64,000 nt of DNA from Spirodela intermedia (lineage: Eukaryota > Streptophyta > Magnoliopsida > Alismatales > Araceae), in contig LR746268.1 of the NCBI GenBank assembly GCA_902729315.2, forward strand, positions 4,085,501 through 4,149,500, in the 5' to 3' direction. How positions within the stretch are numbered: the stretch's first letter is position 1; the number at the start of each line of letters is the position of its first letter. A model generated the notes under the pieces. It saw only the letters and a program-made list of their open reading frames with translations, searched no databases and had not been told where the DNA came from. The position numbers and the translations under genes were made by a program. Below, piece after piece: positions 36,001 through 44,526 of this stretch.

Positions 36001-37745
36001 CTTACATGATGTTTGTATTTATGGTTGCATCAACATATGTAAATTATGTTTCAGAAAAGAAAGCTTGGCGACAAACATAGCCTTTTGCATTATAAACTAT
36101 AAATTTATGCGTAGAAAGAAAGACATCACGAATACAATATATTTTCCGTTATAAGCAATCCAGAATTACAAGAATACATGGAGACTGATATCTCCAACAG
36201 TCAATAGATGGAAAAATCTAGTCAATAGCATGATGCGAGTATCTTCCAAACCTTTCCAGACACTGATTCTGAGGAGTTCAGGGGAAAGACCATGGACATA
36301 CTCCCCCAAGTACTTCCGAAGTAAATACAAAACCTGCAGTAATCATGTATTAGCGACTATATTTCATCAAATTATCATCAGTCGCTGACCTCAGATATCT
36401 TTTTCCAAACAATATGAGGAACAAAACATGTAGTAGGAAATATTAAACGGTAGCAAAATGGGGAGATCACGGGTTGATAAATATGAAAGCAAAACGTGAG
36501 ATCCGCGGTTGCTTCCACCAAGATTCGTAAGATGAGGAGTAATTTTTTGAACTCGTTAAACAATGTGGTGGACAAATGAACCACATTGGTTTCAAGAGGA
36601 GGCACAATATCTATGCAGAGAACATTCATGCAGTCCATATCTATGAGGCACAATATGCCTTCTCTTCCCTGATGATCCTCAGCATGGGAAAAAACGAAAG
36701 AAAAAAGGATGATGGTGATGATGCCCTCACGTAATCTTCGAACATATTGCCTCCTGTTGCGTTTCCCGCCCAGGGACCGAAATTAAGGGCAGAACTGAGA
36801 CGCCGTGACCGTCATCGGCGAAGATGCTTCAGCGGGAAACAAAGATCGAGGAGTAGGCGAGAGGTGTCTGCCAGTAGAGTCCACGCATGTATGTATGGCG
36901 ATGCTGAAAGGGACGGAAACTGAGTTCCCGTCCTATCGGTCTCGCCTTCCCTCTGCCAACTGAACGGTTTCAAGGCCACTTGGAAAGCGTCTTCCAGCTA
37001 CACCTGTAGTGATCAGCCGCAACGCACTTTTTTCACGGGGTAACTACAATTCCTTCATGTTTCCCTTATCCCCTACAGCACAGGAGCGGAAGTTCGTAGC
37101 CGTCGCAGACGGCGGCGGCAGCAGCAGCGGTGGCGGCCTTTTTTCTTCCAGTCTTTCACGCCGCCGAAGCAGAAGCGACGGGATGAGATGGCTCAAGCAC
37201 ACCCAAGGTGGGTGTCACCAAGAGATGTGGGAATTTCAGGGGACGAGGTCTCACCAAAAAGAATATATAAATATTGAACAATGAATGGCAGGGTGCGCAT
37301 TTAGGATCTTGAATAGATTAGCAGTGAACAAGCGGAGATGGAAACAGTCAGCCGTCCCGCCTGTCTGACATACGAACGCTATGATCGTGCTTGACATCTG
37401 AATACCGCCGAAAATAACAATCTACAGTTGAAGATATCAACAAGTTTTAGAAACATTAATCGTCGGAAGAGCTGGAAACCGAACCAACACATGCAAGCCA
37501 GCATCGAGGGAATCCGCTCCAGCATTTATTTAACGGGAGGACCTATCCATCTTCACAACAGATACATCACTGCAAACTAAACGACGAAAAAATGACGAAC
37601 AAGCAAGATGAGAAGGTTTACGGAGCCTCGTAAAATCTTTCCCCGCCAAACGACAATCTAAGAATTACGGAGCCAGCGGAAGCCGCAATCGCTGTGGAAG
37701 AAGAGAAGAAATTAGGAGGCGAGTCCTTACATAATCCTCAAACAT
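1..37745 (-). CDS. VPS13: VPS13/chorein-family lipid-transfer protein with PH domain, 5' portion (partial)
   Basis: VPS13 proteins are long rod-like bridges that move lipids between membranes at contact sites. The window holds 34 coding exons on the minus strand, 1816 codons in all, from ATG at 36745 (alternative ATG at 37745) to exon 34 ending at 152. Bases 1-151 are intron, so the rest of the protein lies outside. Every exon junction keeps frame, and the protein matches the plant subfamily of Arabidopsis At4g17140 (about 4200 residues, from memory) nearly throughout: chorein N-terminus, long repeating-groove region, and a PH domain at about residues 835-943. The C2, SHR-BD and C-terminal modules expected for the family are not in view. 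Introns range from under 100 bases to 5.9 kb and hold transposon debris. No stop or frameshift interrupts the exons. Family assignment is very secure; subfamily is from recalled sequence. Confidence 0.95.
152..4904 (-). CDS. VPS13: VPS13 exons 29-34 (residues 1319-1816), last visible part
   Basis: Exons: 4791-4904, 4395-4579, 3007-3115, 2792-2935, 975-1241, 152-826. Readable blocks are GQLSAVRIIFLYRFVQE, EAIKLVDKVGDFEWLIQK, IKLDLSLDTPIIILPQ, MAVGINGLLGMPMIREEEG, LRDVFRRVPTVYVDVR, MSDKEYNVILDCV, LDIRHDTKPEMRLMLGSS and GIDEFIYDGCGGAIHL. Exon 34 (675 bases) ends with GKKLRFKNVKFE and a GT donor at 151; the next exon is beyond the window. For exon 29 the upstream acceptor giving FTFQSYSVADDDY was preferred over one four codons later, because it restores the family length. 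For exon 31 the acceptor giving DFLQLDLGQ was chosen on frame. Confidence 0.92.
4905..7609 (-). other. VPS13 intron 28 (2.7 kb)
   Basis: Mostly AT-rich DNA. One 93-codon minus-strand frame at 7175-7456 reads like plausible protein but fills no gap in the VPS13 sequence: exon 28 joins exon 29 in frame without it. No mobile element is recognised. Confidence 0.6.
7610..13709 (-). CDS. VPS13: VPS13 exons 24-28 (residues 944-1318)
   Basis: Exons: 13569-13709, 13376-13438, 9460-9921, 9048-9374, 7610-7741. Exon 26 is 462 bases and carries MKLHSLKVKDELQGRLSS followed by a weakly conserved acidic linker (DIFTDALPDFVS, EVFYEAQDD) and VTFLTRNPDSPHYDGIDTQ. Exon 27 reads MSKLDFFCNRPTLVALIEFG and NNEDGSQLAMFVQECF; exon 28 reads GTLGNLRLCDLSLGPDHSWG. 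The 3.45-kb intron between exons 25 and 26 (9922-13375) holds the Copia solo LTR. An open stretch at 10200-10421 in that intron is not used in the family protein as I recall it. Confidence 0.92.
9922..13375 (-). other. VPS13 intron 25 (3.45 kb)
   Basis: Contains the solo LTR at 12911-13082. The rest, including 10200-10421 and 12271-12674 with short open frames on both strands, shows no recognisable domain. The VPS13 frame runs from GGK directly to VNVVRSEADL across it. Confidence 0.6.
12911..13082. mobile_element. Solo LTR (Copia type) with 5-base target-site duplication
   Basis: 172 bases starting TGTAGAAAGTGGAA and ending TTCCACTTTCTACA, an inverted terminal pair of 13 bases or more, flanked on both sides by ATAAG (12906-12910 and 13083-13087). 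Inside are GGGCC-rich blocks (TAATGGGCCCC, GTGGGCCATTACAC), common in Copia LTRs. A clean TSD without internal element is the mark of a solo LTR left by LTR-LTR recombination, or of a small non-autonomous element. It lies in VPS13 intron 25. Confidence 0.8.
13793..16102 (-). CDS. VPS13: VPS13 exons 20-23: rod segment and PH domain (residues 766-943)
   Basis: Exons: 15875-16102, 15679-15788, 15452-15548, 13793-13891. Exon 20 reads IKIAHPRYPSTRVSMQ and HFSPARYCRL, then VLVWRGIGNSLAEWQPCF across the junction. The PH domain follows at about residues 835-943: IVLCGLYLYVLESETSQ, MGGRQVFEVSPSSVGG, SIAVGCRGTDVQK and the closing helix EKAVWLKELVQATYRAS, with the invariant helix Trp. PH domains usually bind phosphoinositides or proteins and could place this VPS13 on a given membrane (inference). 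A PH domain in this position is typical of this plant VPS13 subfamily. Confidence 0.92.
14349..14425. repeat. Short imperfect direct repeats (CATGTGGTTTACACC)
   Basis: Three or four nearby variants of CATGTGGTTTACACC and ACAAGGTTTACACCTCATG within about 75 bases in a VPS13 intron. Probably a small local duplication; no function can be assigned. Confidence 0.5.
14587..14664. repeat. Perfect 19-base inverted repeat with 40-base loop
   Basis: Left arm 14587-14605 (A7 then GGACAGCTCTTT) and right arm 14646-14664 are exact reverse complements. The right arm overlaps a direct repeat TTCCTGATAAAGAGCT present at 14638-14653 and 14668-14683. It lies in the VPS13 intron between exons 22 and 23. It could form a hairpin in RNA or be the end of a small degraded element. 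Confidence 0.75.
17696..20428 (-). CDS. VPS13: VPS13 exons 14-19 (residues 443-765)
   Basis: Exons: 20074-20428, 19886-19999, 19416-19511, 18341-18408, 17987-18104, 17696-17911. Recognisable blocks are RLSKEEWESLNKLLSYH, EILCGRFEQLQV, LKFYGLSAPEGSLVQ, WQLSATIAPCHVT, LEFIKRSNAVSPAVALETA, FALDIDFDAPKVRVPLKGTG and SRFYVSVRDIAAFFMD, ending in LIDRCGMSVVVDM. These belong to the repeating beta-groove rod of VPS13 that carries lipid tails (family knowledge). Junction phases all fit. The stretch contains no insertion in its exons, and intron lengths are modest. Confidence 0.93.
20821..20990. repeat. Six-copy interspersed minisatellite with self-complementary ends
   Basis: A 16-base unit CCTTGTGGATTCAAGG recurs at 20821, 20851, 20884, 20911, 20943 and 20975 with one or two changes in some copies. 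Spacing is 27-33 bases. Each unit begins CCTTG and ends CAAGG, so each can fold into a small hairpin. It lies in the VPS13 intron between exons 13 and 14. Confidence 0.85.
21115..28016 (-). CDS. VPS13: VPS13 exons 9-13 (residues 208-443)
   Basis: Exons: 27915-28016, 27631-27828, 27377-27534, 21302-21457, 21115-21207. Readable family blocks are YLVSPINGTLKYHRIG, IEVSHLRPIVRVLDDPRIWW and AQASLQQKKMC (codon for C split across the intron), then YRFSWERIRDLCHLRRKYV, IEKDLDSKVILLWR and LLAHAKVESVKSKEAA. The intron between exons 11 and 12 (21458-27376, 5.9 kb) is the largest in the gene; it contains the Gypsy element and the 36-base minisatellite. The split Cys codon (TG|C) across that intron confirms that the reading frame is preserved despite the insertion. 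Confidence 0.93.
21609..21880. repeat. 36-base tandem minisatellite, about 7.5 copies
   Basis: Units start with TATCACATTC at 21609, 21645, 21681, 21717, 21753, 21789, 21825 (TATCATATTC) and 21861: an exact 36-base period with no indels. The unit contains TTATACCATATTAAAATCC. It lies in VPS13 intron 11, only about 150 bases upstream (in gene sense) of exon 12. Confidence 0.93.
22513..22690 (+). repeat. Truncated 5' LTR (R/U5 part) of the Gypsy element
   Basis: 178 bases that align without gaps to 26000-26177, with about 16 mismatches by eye. The U3 part present in the 3' LTR is absent; the bases before 22513 are unrelated to it. Confidence 0.85.
22692..22705 (+). promoter_or_regulatory. Degenerate primer-binding site of the Gypsy element
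   Basis: TGTCATCAGAGCCA directly after the LTR end resembles the initiator tRNA-Met site TGGTATCAGAGC, with changes. Confidence 0.65.
25869..26177 (+). repeat. 3' LTR of the Gypsy element
   Basis: Starts TGACCTCATT after a purine-rich tract (GATGAGGGGAGTAAGG, 25851-25866) and ends CGTATCA, so it has the TG...CA form. A TATA-like CTATAAAT lies at 25933-25940. The left edge is inferred from the TG and the purine tract; the right edge is fixed by the match to the 5' copy. Confidence 0.7.
28017..30828 (-). other. VPS13 intron 8 (2.8 kb)
   Basis: Contains the 47-base duplication and, at 29706-29924 on the minus strand, a 72-codon frame (readable part FAALDKCFSNAISKVLMSLD and RGVVKFVTAPLGGRS) that looks more protein-like than the rest. 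It is not part of VPS13 as I know it. Nothing else is recognised. Confidence 0.5.
30151..30244. repeat. Perfect 2 x 47-base tandem duplication
   Basis: Two adjacent copies of a 47-base unit beginning GGTTCAAGAAGGAAGG (30151-30197 and 30198-30244), apparently identical, so the duplication is recent. It lies in VPS13 intron 8. Confidence 0.9.
30829..36745 (-). CDS. VPS13: VPS13 exons 1-8: N-terminal chorein domain (residues 1-207)
   Basis: Exons: 36731-36745, 36252-36333, 35204-35307, 33976-34071, 33782-33829, 31823-31876, 31045-31148, 30829-30946. Exon 1 encodes only MFEDY; exon 2 continues VLYLLRKYLGEYVHGL, the classic start of chorein. Later signatures are WKSLGKEPVVVF, NSWLGSLVATIIGNL, NVHIRYEDT and VTMDEEGNETFDTSG, all typical of plant VPS13. 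This N-terminal module forms the scoop that takes up lipid at the donor membrane (family knowledge). Exon 4 ends with a GC donor (AAG then GCAAGA), the consensus form of a GC-AG intron. Exon 5 is only 48 bases and exon 6 only 54 bases. Confidence 0.94.
32370..33367. mobile_element. Possible non-autonomous DNA element bounded by inverted GCCTAGG/CCAGGC-rich ends
   Basis: CTAGGCAAGAAGG near 32370-32383 is mirrored in reverse complement by CCTTCTTGCCTGGGC at 33353-33367. A second pair (CCTTAGGCAT near 32400 and GTGCCTAAGTA near 33315) has the same relation. The ends are GC-rich, while the middle is very AT-rich. No transposase frame is visible. This fits a MITE-like or other non-autonomous element of about 1 kb in VPS13 intron 5, but edges and target duplication were not resolved. 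Confidence 0.35.
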
Positions 37746-38000
37746 GGCGCCTCCTGCGGCGTTCCTACAGCGGGGAGTCTCCTCACTAGCGGAGGGAACA
37801 AGATCAGCGGCGGAGCCCTGACGCCGTGATCAGCATCGCCGCCGACAGCACAACCTGCGTCCTCGCAATCAGAGAGAAGGTAAGACGGTTCCTGGCAAGG
37901 AGATGAAGAACGGAGGATCCTGCAGGAGAGGAGCTCCCGGCCTGGTTATACGAAGAACACGGGGTTGAATTCCCACTCTCGCCCGCCCTGTTCTAACCGA
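36725..38000 (-). promoter_or_regulatory. Duplicated VPS13 promoter / first-exon region
   Basis: Sequence just upstream of the two alternative first exons is similar: a GCCTCCTG-type motif next to each ATG, then a GACGCCGTGA block about 80-90 bases upstream, and a second weakly similar block near 36920-36970 and 37960-38010. The region is GC-rich, unlike the AT-rich introns, as expected for 5' untranslated and core promoter DNA. The 36747-37724 stretch between them holds a CGG/CAG-rich segment near 37105-37140 and no gene that I can support. The likely reading is a local tandem duplication of promoter plus exon 1. Confidence 0.55.
37731..37745 (-). CDS. VPS13: Alternative (distal) first coding exon of VPS13
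   Basis: On the minus strand ATG at 37745 starts MFEDY and is followed directly by a splice donor GTAAGG at 37730-37725. The exon has the same coding content and phase as the proximal exon 1 (36731-36745, donor GTGAGG), and the two ATGs are exactly 1000 bases apart. Either could splice to exon 2 at 36333. The codons differ (TTT GAG GAT TAT versus TTC GAA GAT TAC), so the copies have diverged by synonymous changes only. Which exon is used, or whether both are, cannot be told from sequence. Confidence 0.75.
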
Positions 38001-38045
38001 ACGGTCGCCACCCCCCCACAAGAGCGCGTCTTTCGGCGGCACGCG

Positions 38046-38730
38046 CGAGGTACTCTGCACGTGTGCCGCTAGTTTAGGCGGTCATCTACGAAAATGATTG
38101 CTGTTTAATAAGGGGTAGACTTTACGATATTTGAATTGATTAATTAATTACTACACTTAATATCCAACGTCAAGTATAATTGTATATAATAATAAAAAAA
38201 GTATACGATTTGTGACCAAATAATTGTCTCTGACTATTTCTCCAAATACCCTCCTCTCTGATTAAAAAGAAAAAAACCCAAGTGTATAATCTTTAAAGCC
38301 AACAATTTTAACAAATTTGGCATTCATGGGACTGTAGGTTGGTCAAACTCCGAGAAAAGCTGAATATTCTGTCCAAAAAGCTAGATGAAAATTTGACCGG
38401 AGTTGGAATGTAAAAGTGGTGGGGGCCACCCGAGAAGCACGATCCCCGCGGACCTATGCCGGGAGGGATTTATCCTTTTTTATTAAACAAAAAACGATCC
38501 CAAGTTCAACCCCGCAGTGCATACTCATCGAAGTTAACGCAAAAAAACAGTGTACCTTATAAAATTAGAGATATGTTCATTTCACCCAAGAAAGAACGCG
38601 AAGACAGGCGGGTAAAGAGTAGCGGATTATTGCAAACGGAACAACGAAAGTCGTCACACGAGACTCCAAAGAAAAAGATCGGCTCAACCTGCTACCAGGT
38701 CTGCCGGGCCCCTCTCTTCCAACTCTCGAC
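38046..38730. other. Spacer between the VPS13 5' end and the BZW 3' end
   Basis: Both genes run on the minus strand, so this is the upstream side of VPS13 and the 3' side of BZW. Bases 38080-38340 are AT-rich with no coding signal. An open frame on the plus strand from 38456 overlaps the last BZW exons and is a shadow. Apart from the AATAAA above I see nothing supportable here. Confidence 0.6.
38479..38484 (-). terminator. Candidate poly(A) signal for the BZW-type gene
   Basis: AATAAA on the minus strand, about 250 bases downstream of the stop codon at 38731. It lies in an AT-rich stretch after the coding end. Plant poly(A) signals are loose, so this is a candidate only. Confidence 0.35.
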
Positions 38731-41700
38731 TCAATCCTCCTCTTCTGCTTCCTCCAGCCAGTTGACGAACGGCTCCAGGGCTTTGACAAAAGTCTGTCTG
38801 TCCCACACCCAAAAGGTCAGAATCAGGCATAAGATGGATCAGGCGAGGTCAAGTAAATTAAAGAAGAAATCAAATAATCGGCCATGTTTAGGAAGAGAAG
38901 TGGTACCTGCCCTTCAGGTTGGTCCCTTTCTGAAACCAGAGGAGAATGGTGTCCTCGGCAAGAACATCAAGGTCATATAGGGACCTCACAATCTCTGGGA
39001 ACAGCTTCATCAGCTTGGCATCATCATAGCACTGGGTCTGAACCTTGTATATCAGCTCGAGCTCCAGCTTCCCGCTCGTGCAGAAGGCACTCAGAAGCTT
39101 TGCCCATGTCTTCACCTGAAGGAGAATGGCCCCATAAAAATTAATGTAAATTTTATTTAATCCCTCTATTTATCAAAAACTTTAAGACTCTTTGTTCTTA
39201 CCTGTCGGAGGGCTGCATTGGCATTCTGCTGCTGATTCTTTCCAGACCACTGAACAGCGTCCATGATGACGTCCCAGAGGATGCGGACCACCTCAACATC
39301 GGGCAAATTGGCATCCTTGACGCACTGCTTGACGGTATCTATCACTTCAGAGACATCTGTTTCCTCTGCAATCTGGGTGGTCAACGCTGACTTCATCTCC
39401 CTCAATTTGACGTCAAATACTTTTTTCTCGTTGTACTGAACGAGAATGGGTAACCCTTCCTTGCTAATAACCCAGCAGCCAAAGAGAGGAGAATATTTAG
39501 TTTTGAAAGTAAACAGGGAGAAAGGACTTTCTTTTAACAAACAAATAACTGAAGATATAGCCGCCATGTTTCCTGAATAGTAAGTGGAAGGTTGGGATGA
39601 CCCATCCGGTCTACAAGATAATACAACAATACAAGAAGAAAATGAACTCGAGAAAACAGAAAATACAAAGTTAGCCTTCATTTATTTCATAAAAGCCCCT
39701 GTTATATACCTCCCCTGACTCATCAGACATTGAGGTCTCTACATGAATGCGGGTTTTGAAGAATCAAGGACTGACCGCCCCCTGTGATGTTCTTAGGTGA
39801 GGCTAACTATTCAACAGATTGAAGGATTTTATTTGAAATTTTCCAACAGATTGAAGGGGAAGGGAGGATTTACTCACGTGAAATGCTCCGAGAATGCCTG
39901 AATGGTGCGCTTGGCAGATGGGAAGAAATCGAGAAGGTTGTCCTCCATTTTTCCCCTTTTCAGAAGCAAAATGAGATCATCTATGCTGTTCTCCACAAGG
40001 TACTCCTTGAAGAAGTCAGTGATGAATGAAAGGACCAGCCCTTTGGCCACAAGGTTGTCCTTGAGCAACGGCTGGAAGACGGTCTCTGGTGGAAGCCCCG
40101 ACAGCTTCTGAGAGAACGCGAGGGCAGTAAAAATGGAGAGCTTCTTACTCTCATCCTTTTCAAAAAGCTCCAGACACTGCAAGAACCTTCGCATGACATT
40201 CTCAAGATTTTTTATGAGAAACGGCCTGCGGCGCAGTATTTTCTGTATGTAGAGAACAGATGGCAAGATAGCTTCACGTTTCGCCTCACAATCTAGAACG
40301 GAGTGCGAGTGTCTTTCTCCATCATCGGGTTTTACTGTGCCTGGCTGTGTACGTCCCCCAGTGAAGACAACCTGCACTCCAGTGACCCAAGTGGCATTGA
40401 TTCATGTAAAAATGAATTTGTTGTGATAACAAAACATAAAGAAGACAACTAGAGTACGAAGTGATGCATGAAGAATAGAAACAGAGCCAAAAATTGTAAA
40501 GTCAATCAAACACCCAATAATGTTAACCCAACACTTCATCACCAACAAAGAAAGTAGCAACAAAGCTAAGAGATAAACAGTGATTTTTCTTGCAGCTTTA
40601 GCATAACCAAACGTGTAGCAACAATTAGCATCAAAACCCTATTTAACTTTAAGTCTCAATAACTAAGCAGTCCATAAGAAAAAATAAATAAATAAATAAA
40701 TAATCTGAGATAAGTGAATCTTAGATGCATACGGATAAGAGCATTTGAATCTCAGAGAATAAGTTACAACAAAATAATCTACAAACTAAGCAGCAATGAA
40801 GAGTATAACACACTAAAAATTTGAACCGCACAGCAATAAAAATATCTCAAAAAGAAGATGAGAAGCAATGATATGTGGCATGGCTGGGAAAAACAATCAG
40901 GCATCCCCGATCTGATTTCAACGGGGGGAATATTGACCCCCCATAACATTTTAAAAACAAGCCAAGAAACTACGTCAGGATTCCATGAAGATCTTAAGGA
41001 AAAGATGAAACTGGAGAAGAAAAACATGAGACCGAGGAAACCAATGAGATAAGTGACTACAGCATCTGCGCCACTGGTCATCCCCATCATCAATGAATGG
41101 GAAAAGACCGCCCTAAACCAACGGGTAAAAAGTACAAATTAGAGGATTTTCTGCTGATAGACTTCAAAGACATAGATCCAGAGTGAATTGTGTTGGATCT
41201 GGCATTGAGGACTAGAAAACTAGATCCAAACAATCTGAAACACTTCTACACGGACGTAGGAAAATTGAAAAAGAGAAGAAACAAGAAGAGAATAAAAAGG
41301 AGACAACAGGCTAAGCAGCTGGTAACTGGAGAAGAAAAAAGGAGAAAACAGCAGCAGGGCATCCATCACTCATACCAAACGTTTGTTCGTGACAGAGTAC
41401 ATGTGGATTCATTGTGAAATTTTCCGCTTGTTAAAGGTTTTCCACAATAGTATAGGAATTCAGATTTAAAGGCATACGCATGATTTTATGCATCAAGGTG
41501 ACGTGTGGAGAGGGTATGCATGCTAGATATAAATGTGAGACCATACAACCATCACACGTGAATAGACCTAGTCTACCTGAAAATGATATAAAGTGGCATA
41601 AAAAACACGCTGTAGGAAAATGTTGAATAGCAAAATATATGGACGATTCTTTTCCCATATACTTTCAAACTATCAGGTAGCCAATATCCTAAAACCAATT

Positions 41701-44526
41701 CAACCGAACCCACTGCTAGGGTTAGTTTGACTTTCATCTAGGGTTTTTACCCTTTCAACAGCCATCCTAATTGGTAGATCTTCTGCTAGATGAATCCATA
41801 TATGCAGAGGCATTGAAAGATCAAGCAGCTATATAAACGGAATCGTCATGATTTATTCGACTGCATGGTAGGCTTTCGCACAACCATTAATCTTGTTTTT
41901 TTTTCAGGAAATCCTAAGTCATTTTCTTTTCTTTTTCCACGGAAACCAAAGTAATATCCCTTTCACTCGAAAGAAATAACACAAGTTTACAGAATAATGA
42001 TTAGAAACATGGAAATCAGGGAGAAAATTACTCATAAAAATAGAGTACTGAATGGAGGTCAGCGATTGTTTAAAACAGAAAAAAAGAATCACAAAAAGAA
42101 ACGGACAACCGTCACTATATGTCAAAACTAAAGAACAACACAAAACAGGGATCATTACACACAGTGAGAAGCTAAGCCTTAAGAGGAAGAGTCGGTCATT
42201 AAAAGTCGAACACAAGAGCTACCTCAAAAAATATCTCATCACAGGGTGAAAAAGTCAAGGTATAACAGCAAGAATCAGTCATTAAAGGCAAACTCGAGAA
42301 CTACCTCAAAAAAGGTATCCCCATAACGTGAGAAGTTAAGGTCCGAAGATTCAATGCTCTTGGCAACCAGTTCCTGTAAGCAAAGCCTCAGTAAGTATTG
42401 CAATAAATTTTAATTGATTTATATGTAATAAATCAACAGTCGCACCACAAGATTTAAGCTAGAGAACAGATCAAGAACTTAGAAAAATCATATTGAATAA
42501 AAAATATGATGCGAAACCCAAAAAAATATCCTCACAACTCTATTTAATTCCATAACAGTCACCAGACACAATCTAATCAGAAATTGCTATGTTATTTTTC
42601 GTTAGATAGGTATTTGAGGATCAACCGATCCCGTCATTATATAAAAGTAGAATGATAGATAAGGACATAAGTCATAAAAAGGATCGATTCATACCAGATC
42701 ACCAGCATTATCCACATATATCTGGACCACTGCATCTGCAAAAGATGCAGGGTCCAAGGGAGCTGCTATGTTCCGTTTGCGGGTCTTAATCCGCGTGCCA
42801 CTAAACCAAGAGAAGAAAAGATCATGTAATAAACTGATGATAACAATAACCGCATAGAAGCTATTTTAGATAACCACGAATCATTATTTGCAACTTACTA
42901 CAAGAGCATTATTTATACTGTCAGAGTGTAGTTCAACTGCGTCACTCCAATGAAACATATGCAAAAGAACCACTCTATCCAACTCCAAACTAACAAGCAG
43001 ATAGGAAAATATGCACATATACCTTAACCACGTGTTTTGTTTCTCTCATTCACTGGACACACGACTATTCTATCATCCCTTAGAGTAATCCACCTGAAAT
43101 ATATGTTTCAGAAATTCAGCACGTCATAAGAGGCAACACCTTTCCAGAGCCTTTTGGCAAGCTTATCTCTCTGCTTGGAACTGCTCCGCTAAGAGTCTCC
43201 TGTTTTTATTTCCCTAAGGTTACTATTGGAAAAACATAAACAAATCCAGGCTATAATACCATGCGAGAGAATTGCCCTCTAAAAGTCAAAAGCCTATGGG
43301 AATGAGCTGATGTGAATGACTGTGCCTTCCCTCAATCATGCTAACCGTTATTGATTTATTGGGCTTTGGGCCTTCTTCCTTCTAGCATATGTGCGTGGAG
43401 CCTTATCAGAATACAGAGATGTACCGATTGCATATATTCAAATAAGAACGTAAAATAATGAGAAAGGTAAATTCATAAATCCACTCAATAGCAGTCAATT
43501 AGAAGTATTGTTGGCAAAATGAAACTATTTACATATGGCATCTCACATCACAGCATCACGTCATGTAATCGCTGAAAAAAAGTGGGCACCAATCAGATAC
43601 GCATAAGATGAGTATCTCAAACCAAAGGCAAAACACAAACATTATCCCAAGGCACAAATTTTGAAGGATAAGACGCCAAGAGATACATAGGCCAGTATAA
43701 ATAATAAGAGTACGGTGTGAAGTACCGACTAAAAAAAATAACAACTCACACGACTGAAAGTTTTATCAGTAATGCAGTTATAGATAACATCTGAGGAGAC
43801 AGAAAGAAGTATGGTGACAAGCATGTAATACCATTCATTTTATTGCACCAAATCACTGTCAAAGAAAACACAGCAACCTCCTGTTGGAAATTTAATAGAA
43901 CAAGAGATTGAAGAAACATACCCTAGAGTGGGTTTCTCCTTCGAGCTGAAAGAAGGTAAGAAACCAACTTAAATCAGAAACTGAGAGAAAGTTTGAACAA
44001 AGATGCAAGTATATAATGAGACATTCATATGTGCCGGCCACGTTTATCCAAAATACACGGATAAAAATATTGAGTCGCCGCGGACGTAGCCACCATTAAA
44101 AACATGAAATCCAGACATACCTACATATATATAGGTACATGCAGATCAGAGTTCACAAATAAAGAGATCAGAGGATTCTTTCTGATTACGCGTCCAATTT
44201 CTTTGTCCGAGAACCAGAAGTCGAAAAGCCAGGATGCACCATTGGGATCCGACGTTTATCTCGAGGGATCCGACATCAAGGTCTCCGCATGAGGTAGGGA
44301 GCACCGATAAAGACCATTTTCGTCAAAAGGAGAGAACAAAAATCCCTACATCTAAAGATCCCAAAAAACGAAAAAAACGCAAAGAACCAAGCTTCCAAAG
44401 ATCGTCAAAAAACTATAGTCGAACCGAGATCGAACCAGAAACATCCGAAAAAGTTCATTCAAAAGCGATGAAACGAGAAGAGGGCCATTAGGGCGAGGAG
44501 GGCGCCTCCCAAGATTTTTACCTCAT
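38731..44526 (-). CDS. BZW: eIF5-mimic protein / BZW-type W2-domain protein, complete (411 aa)
   Basis: Members of this family resemble the C-terminal part of eIF5 and compete with it for eIF2 and eIF3, so they tune start-codon choice in the cytosol (family knowledge). Eight coding exons: 44522-44526, 43922-43945, 42695-42800, 42305-42373, 39878-40371, 39202-39463, 38907-39115, 38731-38797. The protein starts MSSKEKPTLGGTRIKTRKRN, passes through RYGDTFFEVVFTGGRTQPG and ALAFSQKLSGLPPETVFQPL, and ends in the W2/HEAT domain (SGKNQQQNANAALRQV, SLYDLDVLAEDTILLWF) with the acidic-aromatic tail FVNWLEEAEEED. Total 1236 bases including the stop, the usual plant length. Exon 1 holds only ATGAG, so the Ser2 codon is split by an intron. 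No defects seen. Confidence 0.95.
40372..42304 (-). other. BZW intron 4 with unassigned open stretch at 40850-41417
   Basis: This 1.93-kb intron lies between exons 4 and 5 of the W2 gene. It contains an AAAT run near 40683-40704. Plus-strand bases 40850-41417 carry two nearly adjacent open frames with a lysine/arginine-rich end (readable pieces: SGIPDLISTGGILTP, FLLIDFKDIDPE, KLDPNNLKHFYTDVGK). The text looks protein-like but is broken by stops, and I cannot name a family. It may be a degraded transposon or captured gene fragment. The rest is featureless AT-rich intron. Confidence 0.3.

Noticed and set aside
38456-38980. 174-codon plus-strand frame
   Set aside because: It is antisense to the last two BZW exons and reads as Ser/Lys-rich text without a domain.
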